In this document: piece after piece, positions 49,280 to 56,373 of the stretch
Position numbering within the stretch: position 1 is the first letter of the stretch
Layout: each line of letters opens with the position of its first letter
The notes under the pieces: model-generated
What the model saw: the letters and a program-made list of their open reading frames with translations, nothing else
What the model was told of the DNA's origin: nothing
Database searches by the model: none
Position numbers and translations under genes: made by a program
Source of the DNA: an uncultured Kiloniellaceae bacterium
GTDB taxonomy: Bacteria; Pseudomonadota; Alphaproteobacteria; Kiloniellales; Kiloniellaceae
Assembly: GCA_947500035.1 (NCBI GenBank)
Contig: CANMQP010000023.1
Coordinates: forward strand, 1-56,373
Direction: 5' to 3'
Length of the DNA: 56,373 bases

Positions 49280-52207
49280 ATGTTGTCGAGTTGGTTCATA
49301 CTGCTCGTTTCCCTAAGCTATCTCTGCCTGCTGTTCGCCATCGCCTACTACGGCGACAAACGTGCGGACGAGGGGCGCAGCTTTGCCGCCAATCCTTATG
49401 TTTACACTCTTTCCATCGCCGTCTTCTGCACCTCCTGGACCTTTTACGGCAGTGTCGGGCGCGCGGCCACCGACGGCATAGGCTTCTTGCCCGTCTATCT
49501 GGGGCCGACCCTGACCTTCGCGCTCTGGTGGTTCGTCCTGCACAAGATCATCCGCATCACCAAAGCCCACAATATTACCTCGATCGCCGACTTTATCTCG
49601 GCGCGCTATGGAAAGAGCAATCTCCTCAGCGGTCTGGTGACCGTGATCGCTGTGGTCGGCATCATGCCCTACATCTCGCTGCAGCTTAAGGCCATCTCAA
49701 CCAGCTTCGCGGTCCTGCTGCAATATCAGGAAGTGGCCGAAACCAGTGGCGTCACGGATTTGTCCAGTCTCCTGGAGCTGTTGAATTTCAGCACCGTTCC
49801 CATCTTACGCGACACCGCCTTTCTGGTGACCCTGGTTCTTGCAATCTTCTCAATTCTTTTCGGCACTCGCCATATCGACGCCAGCGAGAGACATGAAGGC
49901 ATGGTCCTGGCCATCGCATTTGAATCTGTCATCAAGCTGCTTGCCTTTCTCGCCGTCGGTATTTTTGTGACCTATGGCCTTTATGACGGTTTCGGAGACC
50001 TCTTCGGCCAAGCCCGGGCGATGCCGGACCTCAACCCCCTCTTCACCCAGGGCACCGCCGGCGGCTACGGAGCCTGGGTCTCCACCACGCTGCTGTCGAT
50101 GGCGGCGGTGATCTGCCTGCCCCGCCAGTTCCAGGTCACGGTGGTGGAGAACGTCGACGAGGGACACCTGCGCAAGGCCGTCTGGCTCTTTCCCCTCTAT
50201 CTCCTGGCGATCAACATCTTCGTCCTGCCCATCGCCCTGAGCGGCGTGATGATGTTTACGCCCGGCGGCAGCAATCTGGCGGACATGTTCGTCTTGACCA
50301 TTCCGCTCGCCGAAAACCAGGGCTCTCTGGCCCTCTTCGTCTTCATCGGCGGCCTTTCGGCGGCGTCGGGCATGGTGATCGTCGCGACCATCGCGCTCAG
50401 CACCATGGTCTGTAACGACCTGATCATGCCGGTGCTGCTGCGGATCAAGCGCTTGAAGCTGAATGAACGCGGCGACCTGACGCGCCTGCTTCTGGGGATC
50501 CGGCGGGGAAGCATCCTCGTCATCCTCCTGCTCAGCTACAGTTACTTCCGTTTTATCGGCGAGTCTTACACGCTGACTTCCATTGGACTGGTCTCCTTCG
50601 CCGCTGCGGCGCAGTTCGCGCCGGCCATCATCGGCGGCATCTTCTGGAAAGGTGGCACCCGCAAGGGTGCGCTGACCGGCCTGGTGCTGGGTTTCCTGGT
50701 GTGGACCTACACCCTTGTGCTGCCGTCCTTCGCCCGCTCCGGATGGCTGCCCATCGACTTCGTGGACTTTGGACCGGCGGGGATCGAGCTTTTAAAACCT
50801 TATGCACTCTTTGGTTTGCAGGATTTCGACACTCTCTCCCATTCTCTCTTTTGGAGCATGCTGGCCAACATCGGCGGCTACGTCGCGGTTTCGCTGCTCA
50901 GCCGCCAGAACGCATTGGAACGGATCCAGGCCGCGCTTTTTGTCGATGTGTTCCAGCATTCGGGACTGCGGGACGGACATCAACTCTGGCGCGGAACGGC
51001 CACCTACAGTGAACTCTACAACCTGGTTTCGCGCTTTGTCGGCGAACGCCGCAGCCTGCGCGCCTTTCAGAGTTACGCCCGCTCGCGCGGGCTTAACCTT
51101 ATGCGGATTGGCGAAGCCGACTCCGATCTTGTCAATTTCGCTGAACGCCTGCTCGCCGGCACGATTGGCGCGGCGACCTCCCGCGCCCTGATCGGCACCG
51201 TCGTGAAGGGTGAGATCGTCTCGATCGAAGAAGTGATGGAGGTGCTCGGCGAAGCGTCCGAGGCCATCAAATACAGTCACCAACTGGAAGAAAAGTCCCA
51301 GGAACTGGAAGCGGCCACGGCCGAACTGCGGGCCGCCAACGAACGCCTGCAGGAACTGGACCGGCTGAAAGACGACTTCCTGACCACGGTCAGCCATGAG
51401 CTGCGCACCCCTCTTACCTCGATCCGTTCGTTCAGCGAAATTCTCTACGACCACCCGAAACTGGATCATGAAGAGCGTACGCGCTTCCTGGGCATCGTGA
51501 TCAAGGAGAGCGAACGTCTGACCCGCCTGATCAATCAGATCCTCGACATGGCCAAGCTGGAGTCGGGCCGGACCCACTGGAACATCACAGATGTCGACGC
51601 CACGGAGGCCATTCGTGAAGCCGTGGCCGCGACCAGCAGCCTGCTGACGGAAGACAACATCGAACTCTCGCTGAAACTCCCCGACAACCTGCCGCCGATC
51701 CGTGCAGATCAGGATCGTTTTATTCAGGTCATGGTGAACCTGCTGGCAAACGCCGTGAAGTCCTGCAACTCAAACGACCCCTGGGTGGAAGTGCGCGTGG
51801 TCGCAGAGGACGAGGGCTTGAAAATATCCGTCGCGGACAACGGCCCGGGTGTTCCGCTTGGCTCGGAGGAGCACATTTTCGATAAGTTCCAGCAGGTCAA
51901 CGACAGCCGCGCCGGGGCGACCGGCGGCACCGGCTTGGGTCTGCCGATCTGCCGTCAGATCGTCGAATACCTTGGTGGTAAGATCTGGCTTGAACGGCCG
52001 GAGGACAACGAAGCCGGCTCCGGTCAGGACGAACCGCGCTCGGAAGTTGGTGGAGCAGTATTCAGCTTCACCCTGCCTTACAGCAAAGGCCAAGAGCTTG
52101 GCGCAGGCGAAGGCGCGCATACCGCGGGCGCAGAAGATGCCAGCCCCGAACGCGAGGCGACAGCCTCCGACCTTCCTAAACCCGGCGTCAGCGTAGGGTC
52201 AGATTGA
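49280..52207 (+). CDS. CbrA-like symporter-histidine kinase
   Basis: A 975-residue integral membrane kinase. Residues 1-510 are a sodium:solute symporter (SLC5) module with about 13 helices (e.g. FYGSVGRAATDGIGFLPVYL, ADFISARYGKSNLLSGLV). A STAC-type linker follows (ERRSLRAFQSYARSRGLNLM, FAERLLAGTIGAATSRAL), then a coiled coil, the dimerisation helix with phospho-His706 (TVSHELRTPLTSIRSFSEI) and the ATPase domain (VNLLANAVKSC, VADNGPGVP, GGTGLGLPICRQ). It is domain-wise like CbrA without the PAS domain; nothing like cbrB is adjacent, the nearest response regulator being the single domain at 48415. The last 20 bases overlap the end of the opposing gene. Confidence 0.93.
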   Translation: MLSSWFILLVSLSYLCLLFAIAYYGDKRADEGRSFAANPYVYTLSIAVFCTSWTFYGSVGRAATDGIGFLPVYLGPTLTFALWWFVLHKIIRITKAHNITSIADFISARYGKSNLLSGLVTVIAVVGIMPYISLQLKAISTSFAVLLQYQEVAETSGVTDLSSLLELLNFSTVPILRDTAFLVTLVLAIFSILFGTRHIDASERHEGMVLAIAFESVIKLLAFLAVGIFVTYGLYDGFGDLFGQARAMPDLNPLFTQGTAGGYGAWVSTTLLSMAAVICLPRQFQVTVVENVDEGHLRKAVWLFPLYLLAINIFVLPIALSGVMMFTPGGSNLADMFVLTIPLAENQGSLALFVFIGGLSAASGMVIVATIALSTMVCNDLIMPVLLRIKRLKLNERGDLTRLLLGIRRGSILVILLLSYSYFRFIGESYTLTSIGLVSFAAAAQFAPAIIGGIFWKGGTRKGALTGLVLGFLVWTYTLVLPSFARSGWLPIDFVDFGPAGIELLKPYALFGLQDFDTLSHSLFWSMLANIGGYVAVSLLSRQNALERIQAALFVDVFQHSGLRDGHQLWRGTATYSELYNLVSRFVGERRSLRAFQSYARSRGLNLMRIGEADSDLVNFAERLLAGTIGAATSRALIGTVVKGEIVSIEEVMEVLGEASEAIKYSHQLEEKSQELEAATAELRAANERLQELDRLKDDFLTTVSHELRTPLTSIRSFSEILYDHPKLDHEERTRFLGIVIKESERLTRLINQILDMAKLESGRTHWNITDVDATEAIREAVAATSSLLTEDNIELSLKLPDNLPPIRADQDRFIQVMVNLLANAVKSCNSNDPWVEVRVVAEDEGLKISVADNGPGVPLGSEEHIFDKFQQVNDSRAGATGGTGLGLPICRQIVEYLGGKIWLERPEDNEAGSGQDEPRSEVGGAVFSFTLPYSKGQELGAGEGAHTAGAEDASPEREATASDLPKPGVSVGSD

Positions 52208-53084
52208 CTTTCTTAGTATTGCCGGAGCTCACCGCAACATCGGTGGAGCTCGTCATCTCGCCTGAAGTAGCGACAATCCGGTAGCTGCCCTCGCGCAGAG
52301 TGAAACTTCCGGTCGCGCCAGTGATGGACGAGAGGAGCCGTTTTCCACCTTTGCGGTAAACTTCCCAGGTCACCTCGTCAGACGCGAAAAGGCCACCGTC
52401 ATGGGTGAGCGCAGATGTGTGCAAGGAGCCTGCGTTCATGTTCAGGGTGTACTTGTAAGTGTGACCGGCGGTGACTTCGATCGTGTGCTTGACCCTTGCG
52501 TCCCGCGTTTTGGCCCGCACCAGATAGAAGCCTTCGGGCAGCACAAGGCTCGGCCTCGGTCCGTTTGCTGTCGCGACCCGATGACGTTTGCCGTTGGCAT
52601 CACGGCCGTAGGTCATGATTTCCCAGGACACATCGCCTTTCATGGGCTTGGCCCCGCGATGCGGGATAACCTTCAGCCGGACCCAGCCGGCGTTCAGGTT
52701 GACCCGGTGTTTGACCGCAGAAGACGCCACTTCAAGATTGGAGTCGACGGTCACGTCACCATAAACGGTCGAAACACGGTATTGCCCGGCCGGGAGAGAA
52801 AGTTCCGCAGGCGACTTTTCCGCCGTCGCAACGATCGGTCCGACACCGCCATTCTCGAAGCGGGAGACCGTGAAGGAGATTCGGTCTTTCAGCGTCTTGG
52901 CGCCATTCGCGATGACAGCTTCCAAGTTGATTCGCTGTTGATCGCCAACTGCAGCCATCTGGTCATCAGCTTGCGCGAAACCCACGGAAACACTGGATAG
53001 TCCGATTGAGACAGCGCCGACAAACGCGGCGCGGCAGAGCCAATTACACACTGGGTTGATCAAGATCCGTACTCCCTTAGCCAT
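52188..53084 (-). CDS. secreted protein with repeated beta-sandwich domains
   Basis: About 298 residues with an N-terminal signal (FVGAVSIGLSSVSVGFAQAD). The mature part consists of three units of about 75 residues with a common pattern, LPAGQYRVST / LPEGFYLVRAK / LREGSYRIVATS, followed each time by a strand ending NLNAG, NMNAG or NLTLR. These are carboxypeptidase-regulatory-like (Ig-like) modules. Function unknown; cell-surface or periplasmic. The start is set at ATG 53084 (AAGGAG lies very close upstream, so a TTG eight codons further in is an alternative). Its 3' end overlaps the kinase gene by 20 bases. Confidence 0.75.
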   Translation of the reverse strand: MAKGVRILINPVCNWLCRAAFVGAVSIGLSSVSVGFAQADDQMAAVGDQQRINLEAVIANGAKTLKDRISFTVSRFENGGVGPIVATAEKSPAELSLPAGQYRVSTVYGDVTVDSNLEVASSAVKHRVNLNAGWVRLKVIPHRGAKPMKGDVSWEIMTYGRDANGKRHRVATANGPRPSLVLPEGFYLVRAKTRDARVKHTIEVTAGHTYKYTLNMNAGSLHTSALTHDGGLFASDEVTWEVYRKGGKRLLSSITGATGSFTLREGSYRIVATSGEMTSSTDVAVSSGNTKKVNLTLR

Positions 53085-53468
53085 ACTCCTTACTATGGGG
53101 AAACGAATCTTTACAAGGGGTGAACATGATCGCACACACACATTTCTCAAATTCGCGGCGTTAATGTGACGAATGCCGGATTGTAAAATCGCGAACGAAA
53201 AAACTCAGGTAGGTCGGGAAGCTACGAGAGGGAATGCAGACGGCGTCACAACTCGGCAACAGGCATATCAGGTGTAAAAAAAATTCGCCTCAGCTCAATT
53301 CCTTTCAGCTCACGCGGCAGGCCCTTTCCCACAAAGCAGAAAACGGGGCGCATAAAACAGAAAAACGGGCACCAAGTGATACGGATATCACTCAAATGCC
53401 CGTTATCTGCGGCTTCGCCAACTCGTATCCGTCAGGTCATCCCGACGGACGCAACGGATAGGCCCTGA
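53085..53468. other. gap between two leftward genes
   Basis: No gene is seen. It contains the gcrA terminator (53361-53404) and, to the left, the promoter region of the three-repeat protein. Confidence 0.6.
53361..53404 (-). terminator. terminator of gcrA
   Basis: AACGGGCA (53364-53371) pairs with TGCCCGTT (53397-53404), with a further inner helix (AGTGATA / TATCACT) and, on the minus strand, TTTTT directly after the stem. It lies about 65 bases downstream of the gcrA stop. Confidence 0.88.
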
Positions 53469-54137
53469 TTACGCCGCGGCGGAATCCGACCGAGAGCGGG
53501 TGATGTAGGCCCGTGCACAGTGTTCGCTGCAATAGGGTTTGCCGGACTGAGCCGGTTCACCACAGAAATGGAAATCCTCATCCCCCGGATCGCCAATCGG
53601 CCAGAGGCACTTGGGTCCCCGCCGGCTTGCGTTCACCGCACGGGTGGCCGAAGCAACACTTCCCCGAGGTGCGCCGCGGGCCGCCTTTGCAACGCTCGAT
53701 GCCTGGGCCGCCGACTTTGCACCACTTGCCGACTGTCCGCCGCGCATCGCCGCCACGGCCTTCGCACCAACGGCGGAGCTCGTGTCGCTATTGCCCGAAC
53801 CCGCGGACTTCGCCGCAAGTGCGGCGGAGATGACCGTCTGCAGGGGTTCGTTTTTCGCAGCGCCCTTGCCTGCGGCTGCAGCTGTGCTCGCCGGACGCGC
53901 CGCTTTGGCACCTGCAGAGCTTTGCTTGCCCGCGGTCTTGGCGGAGGCTGCCGAGTTCGAGGCTCCCCCCTCGTCGCCCCGCTTGATCGGCGAGGGCCTT
54001 GCCTGCAGTTTCATCCGATGCGCTTTGCCGACAACTGCGTTCTTCGAAACACCGAGAAGCTTGCCAATCGCCGAAGCGCTTTGGCCTGATTCCCAGAGTC
54101 TCGTCAGTTCGTCGATTCGTTCTGGAGTCCAGCTCAT
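53469..54137 (-). CDS. gcrA: cell-cycle regulator GcrA
   Basis: A 222-residue protein. The first 45 residues are the GcrA DNA-binding domain (MSWTPERIDELTRLWESGQS, ASAIGKLLGVSKNAVVGKAHR). The last 45 are the sigma-70 contact region (PKCLWPIGDPGDEDFHFCGE, GKPYCSEHCARAY), with Cys pairs as in the family. The middle, about 50-170, is an Ala/Ser/Lys/Gly-rich linker longer than the one in Caulobacter GcrA (173 residues total). GcrA binds methylated GANTC promoters with sigma-70 and activates cell-cycle genes. Its own promoter region has three GANTC sites, a DnaA box and CtrA half-sites. Confidence 0.95.
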   Translation of the reverse strand: MSWTPERIDELTRLWESGQSASAIGKLLGVSKNAVVGKAHRMKLQARPSPIKRGDEGGASNSAASAKTAGKQSSAGAKAARPASTAAAAGKGAAKNEPLQTVISAALAAKSAGSGNSDTSSAVGAKAVAAMRGGQSASGAKSAAQASSVAKAARGAPRGSVASATRAVNASRRGPKCLWPIGDPGDEDFHFCGEPAQSGKPYCSEHCARAYITRSRSDSAAA

Positions 54138-54195
54138 ATGCCCACCTTCACGTCAACAACAATATGTAGTCACCCTGTCTAAATGTAGGGTTTTT

Positions 54196-54270
54196 ATGGT
54201 TAAGCGCCACCATATAAGGTATGGTTTAGCGAGTCGAGTCTATGAACCGGCTGGATTCGAGTTATCCACA
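54196..54270. promoter_or_regulatory. gcrA promoter region: CtrA half-sites, GANTC cluster, DnaA box
   Basis: In order from gcrA outward: TTAACCAT (minus strand, 54196-54203; the CtrA half-site), a one-mismatch copy at 54221-54228, GAGTC at 54231 and 54236, GATTC at 54254, and a perfect DnaA box TTATCCACA at 54262-54270. Three GANTC sites in 28 bp are far above chance (about one per 256 bp expected). Confidence 0.75.
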
Positions 54271-54307
54271 ACTTTGTTTGTTTTGCGCTTGCGCAGGTAC
54301 GAAAGCG

Positions 54308-54332
54308 TTAATAACGGTTAATAATTATTAAC
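54308..54332. promoter_or_regulatory. three phased TTAA motifs and palindrome
   Basis: TTAA at 54308, 54318 and 54328, exactly ten bases apart, and a 16-bp perfect palindrome GTTAATAATTATTAAC (54317-54332). They resemble CtrA sites with N6 instead of N7 spacing; the role is unknown. They lie 86-110 bases before the rightward gene at 54418. Confidence 0.4.
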
Positions 54333-54417
54333 GATCGCAGGGCTCCGGAGTGGCGCCCCGGCAAGCAAAACCTTCCAATTGAATTGAGCCGGCTATTCTC
54401 TCTTGAGGGTCACCGCG

Positions 54418-55140
54418 ATGTTTGTCCTCTTTACCGACTTCGGCCTTCAGGGGCCTTACAGCGGACAGGTAAAAGCCGTTTTGCACCAGGGAGCCCCTGC
54501 CCGCCCGGTCATCGACCTCTTTGCCGACGCGCCGGCCTTTGACTCCCGCGCATCCGCATATCTCCTTGCCGCCTACAGCTCCGGCTTTCCGGCCGGCAGC
54601 ATTTTTCTCGCTGTCGTCGATCCTGGCGTTGGTTCGGATCGGGCGCCGGTCATCCTGGAAGCCGACGGGCGCAGCTATATCGGACCCGACAACGGTATTT
54701 TAGACCTGGTGGCACGACGGGCCGAGATGAGCCGCTACCGCGAGATTCTCTGGCGGCCGGAGCGGCTCTCCGCCTCGTTCCACGGCCGGGACCTCTTTGC
54801 CCCGGTCGCCACGATGCTCGCGCGTGGAGAGCCTGTAAACACGCGGGATCTGGCCGGAAACGCGCGTCCGGGAGCGCCATGGCCGAACGATCTCCCGGAA
54901 ATCGTCTATATTGATTGTTATGGAAACGCCATGACCGGTCTGCGCGCGAGCGAAGTCCCCTCTCAGGCCCGTCTCTCGCTTGGCGGAGCGCAGATCGCCG
55001 CGGCACGCACCTTCTCCGATGTCCCGGCAGGGGACGTCTTTTGGTACGAGAATGCCAACGGACTGGCTGAAATCGCCGTCAACGGCGGCCATGCCGCGGA
55101 ACGACTCGGGCTTGCGGTCGGGACGGCGCTAAGCTATTAG
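54418..55140 (+). CDS. SAM hydroxide adenosyltransferase family (DUF62)
   Basis: A 240-residue protein of the DUF62 family, which splits S-adenosylmethionine with hydroxide to adenosine and methionine. Family motifs: FVLFTDFGLQGPYSGQVKAV (Asp), FLAVVDPGVGSDRAPVILEA, YIGPDNGILDLV and FHGRDLFAPVATMLA. Fluorinases and chlorinases belong to the same superfamily but carry an extra loop not obvious here, so the hydroxide-using type is more likely. The ATG at 54418 has GAGGG upstream. It precedes a queuosine-precursor transporter gene by 96 bases. Confidence 0.9.
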   Translation: MFVLFTDFGLQGPYSGQVKAVLHQGAPARPVIDLFADAPAFDSRASAYLLAAYSSGFPAGSIFLAVVDPGVGSDRAPVILEADGRSYIGPDNGILDLVARRAEMSRYREILWRPERLSASFHGRDLFAPVATMLARGEPVNTRDLAGNARPGAPWPNDLPEIVYIDCYGNAMTGLRASEVPSQARLSLGGAQIAAARTFSDVPAGDVFWYENANGLAEIAVNGGHAAERLGLAVGTALSY

Positions 55141-55236
55141 ACCCGCATTCCTGCTCCAGTCCGCAAAACCGAGGCACGCCGGAGGCTTGAGATCTTGCGC
55201 GTCCTGGAGCTTTTCACGCAGGTGAAGACAGATAGA

Positions 55237-55851
55237 ATGAACAAGCCGCAAGACCATAAGACTGGCGAGACCGCCTCGATAAAAGTGCTGGCGATCGCCG
55301 TGCTGGCGATGGCCGCCGTTGTGACGGCCTCGAACATCCTTGTGCAGTATCAGATCAACGATCTGCTGACATGGGGGGCGTTCAGCTATCCGGTGGCGTT
55401 CCTGATCACGGACCTGACGAACCGCGCTCTGGGCTCCCGGCAGGCGCGCAAGGTCGTCTATGTGGGCTTTGCACTTGCGGTCTTGTTGTCGCTCTATTTT
55501 GCCGACCCGCGCATTGCCGTCGCTTCCGGCTCAGCCTTCCTCCTCGCCCAGCTGTTGGATATCTCGATTTTCGACCGCCTGCGCAAGCAGGCCTGGTGGC
55601 TGGCGCCCATGGCTTCCTCGACGATTGCCTCAGCCCTGGACACCTTTGTGTTCTTCTGGCTGGCTTTTGCGGCAACCGGCATCCCCTTTACCATCCTTGG
55701 GATCGGCTTCGGCGAGACCGGCGTTCCCTGGCAGACGCTGGCCCTCGGCGACTATCTGGTCAAGATCGGCGTCGCTCTGGTCATGCTGGTCCCCTTCCGT
55801 TTGATGCTCAACATCACGAAACCGCAGTTTTCTGCGGCGAAAGAAGCATAG
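55237..55851 (+). CDS. queuosine precursor transporter (YhhQ/VUT family)
   Basis: A 204-residue inner-membrane protein, DUF165 family, with about six helices: VVTASNILVQYQINDLLTWG, FSYPVAFLITDLTNRALGSR, ARKVVYVGFALAVLLSLYFA and a hydrophilic loop with FDRLRKQAWWLAPMASSTI. YhhQ imports preQ0/preQ1 for queuosine in tRNA. It is co-directional with the DUF62 gene. The ATG at 55237 starts MNKPQDHKTG; the frame opens at 55195. Confidence 0.9.
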   Translation: MNKPQDHKTGETASIKVLAIAVLAMAAVVTASNILVQYQINDLLTWGAFSYPVAFLITDLTNRALGSRQARKVVYVGFALAVLLSLYFADPRIAVASGSAFLLAQLLDISIFDRLRKQAWWLAPMASSTIASALDTFVFFWLAFAATGIPFTILGIGFGETGVPWQTLALGDYLVKIGVALVMLVPFRLMLNITKPQFSAAKEA

Positions 55852-55882
55852 CCAAAGCAGGTTTGGAAGATCGCCGGATGAT

Positions 55883-56170
55883 TCAGGGCGTTTCCATCTC
55901 AACTCGATCGGCTCCGGGTGCCGAAGTCGCCAATTCGTAACCGAATTCGGGCCGCGCGCGTGGCTCCTGCCCTGATCTCGCTGTGTTTTGCTTCGTAGCA
56001 TGTCGGTGCATATAGGGACCGGCGCTTCCGGCGATGGGCACCTCGCCATCGCAAGCCTCTTTATCCGTCACCAATAGCCTGCTCCCGCCATCTGCGTCAT
56101 TGAGACCGCCACGGCCAGGTACGCCGTGCGCCTTTGAAAGATAACGGATTAGGCCCGAACCACAGGCCAT
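55883..56170 (-). CDS. doubtful hypothetical protein
   Basis: Ninety-five codons with ATG at 56170, without a ribosome binding site and with a Gly/Arg/Ala-rich product (PGRGGLNDADGGSRLLVTDK). The start codon is inside the CtrA box, which argues against this start. It could be a chance frame in GC-rich DNA. Confidence 0.2.
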   Translation of the reverse strand: MACGSGLIRYLSKAHGVPGRGGLNDADGGSRLLVTDKEACDGEVPIAGSAGPYMHRHATKQNTARSGQEPRARPEFGYELATSAPGADRVEMETP

Positions 56171-56184
56171 TAACGCCTGGTTAA
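56170..56184. promoter_or_regulatory. CtrA box
   Basis: TTAACGCCTGGTTAA, i.e. TTAA-N7-TTAA, the full CtrA consensus, inside a 9-bp inverted repeat (GCCATTAAC / GTTAATGGC). The target gene is unclear: a leftward frame starts in it and a rightward gene may lie beyond the window. Confidence 0.65.
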
Positions 56185-56373
56185 TGGCTGCATGGCTAGG
56201 TTCGACAACTCAGAGTTTTACCAAAGTCTAAATGTGCGAAACCTGTTCAGTTAAGGGGTGCAGGGAGATGATTAAAGATGGGGCGGCGTGGAGCGAACTA
56301 GGGTCGGGACTCAATTAATCCACCAAGTTATGGAAGCGGCCAGGCAGATAGCTGCGAGGAAGGTGTCAGCTCG

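Larger units (their letters stand above)
55852..56373. other. right-end gap
   Basis: No convincing gene is visible. A leftward 95-codon frame (55883-56170) is weak, and an open frame from GTG 56288 runs off the end (VERTRVGTQLIHQVMEAARQ). It holds a perfect CtrA-type box TTAA-N7-TTAA at 56170-56184 and one GACTC at 56308-56312. Confidence 0.4.

Noticed and set aside
54196-54332. Replication origin at the DnaA box and AT-rich stretch
   Set aside because: Only one DnaA box is seen and the region is under 300 bp; promoter control of gcrA explains it better.
1-56373. tRNA, rRNA, CRISPR, prophage or transposase genes
   Set aside because: I looked for cloverleaf-like ends, regular spaced repeats and transposase motifs and saw none; short tRNAs could still be missed by eye.

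Overview
The window looks like a chromosomal segment of a free-living alphaproteobacterium with moderately high GC. The evidence is a gcrA cell-cycle gene with GANTC, DnaA and CtrA-type sites in its promoter, a second perfect CtrA box near the right end, and many ABC uptake systems for small organic nitrogen compounds. A Rhodospirillales/Kiloniellales-type organism is an inference only. There is no rRNA, tRNA, CRISPR array, prophage or intact insertion sequence. About 60 genes are supported.

Left part (1-15.5 kb): a b-type cytochrome, an EamA exporter, an acetyltransferase-like gene with a very AT-rich leader, a serine hydrolase, and a complete phage-shock (psp) locus. In the psp locus pspF is transcribed rightward and a small membrane protein gene, pspA, pspB and pspC leftward. 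They are separated by a canonical sigma-54 promoter and a striking 49-bp concentric palindrome. Next come two TetR regulators, an HSDL2-like dehydrogenase, a decayed nitrile hydratase alpha-subunit remnant, an SCP2 protein, an Mpo1-like membrane protein, a formylglycine-generating-enzyme-like lipoprotein, and a GST-trhO operon.

Middle part (15.5-33.5 kb): a HerA-like ATPase without NurA, a CheY-like receiver, an LpxR-like outer-membrane deacylase, a NitT/TauT-type ABC operon (nitrate/sulfonate/thiamine-precursor class), a secreted trypsin-like protease, and a glycine-zipper lipoprotein. A PhoPQ-like two-component operon ends the group, with a PepSY gene beside it and a divergent histidine/tyrosine-rich secreted protein. 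After these come a soluble globin-MCP-PilZ receptor, a fatty-acid desaturase with its own TetR (matching operators in front of both), and an SMP-30 lactonase divergent from an HxlR regulator (two identical-geometry operators between them).

Right part (33.5-48 kb): a probable guanidino/polyamine utilisation regulon. It has a LysR regulator, a divergent agmatinase-family ureohydrolase and a four-gene polyamine-type ABC transporter. A nearly identical 27-nt dyad element lies in front of both the ureohydrolase and the transporter. Two DUF4240 paralogues flank this regulon, and the second sits between a GNAT gene and a decayed copy of that gene's 3' end. Then comes a five-gene nucleobase/nucleoside operon (BMP binding protein, ATPase, two permeases, CodA-like deaminase) preceded by a RutR-type palindrome.

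Right end (48-56.4 kb): a stand-alone receiver, a small membrane protein and a CbrA-like symporter/histidine kinase in one cluster; a secreted three-repeat protein; gcrA; a SAM hydroxide adenosyltransferase; and a queuosine-precursor transporter. The last 500 bases carry no convincing gene, but a TTAA-N7-TTAA CtrA box is present.
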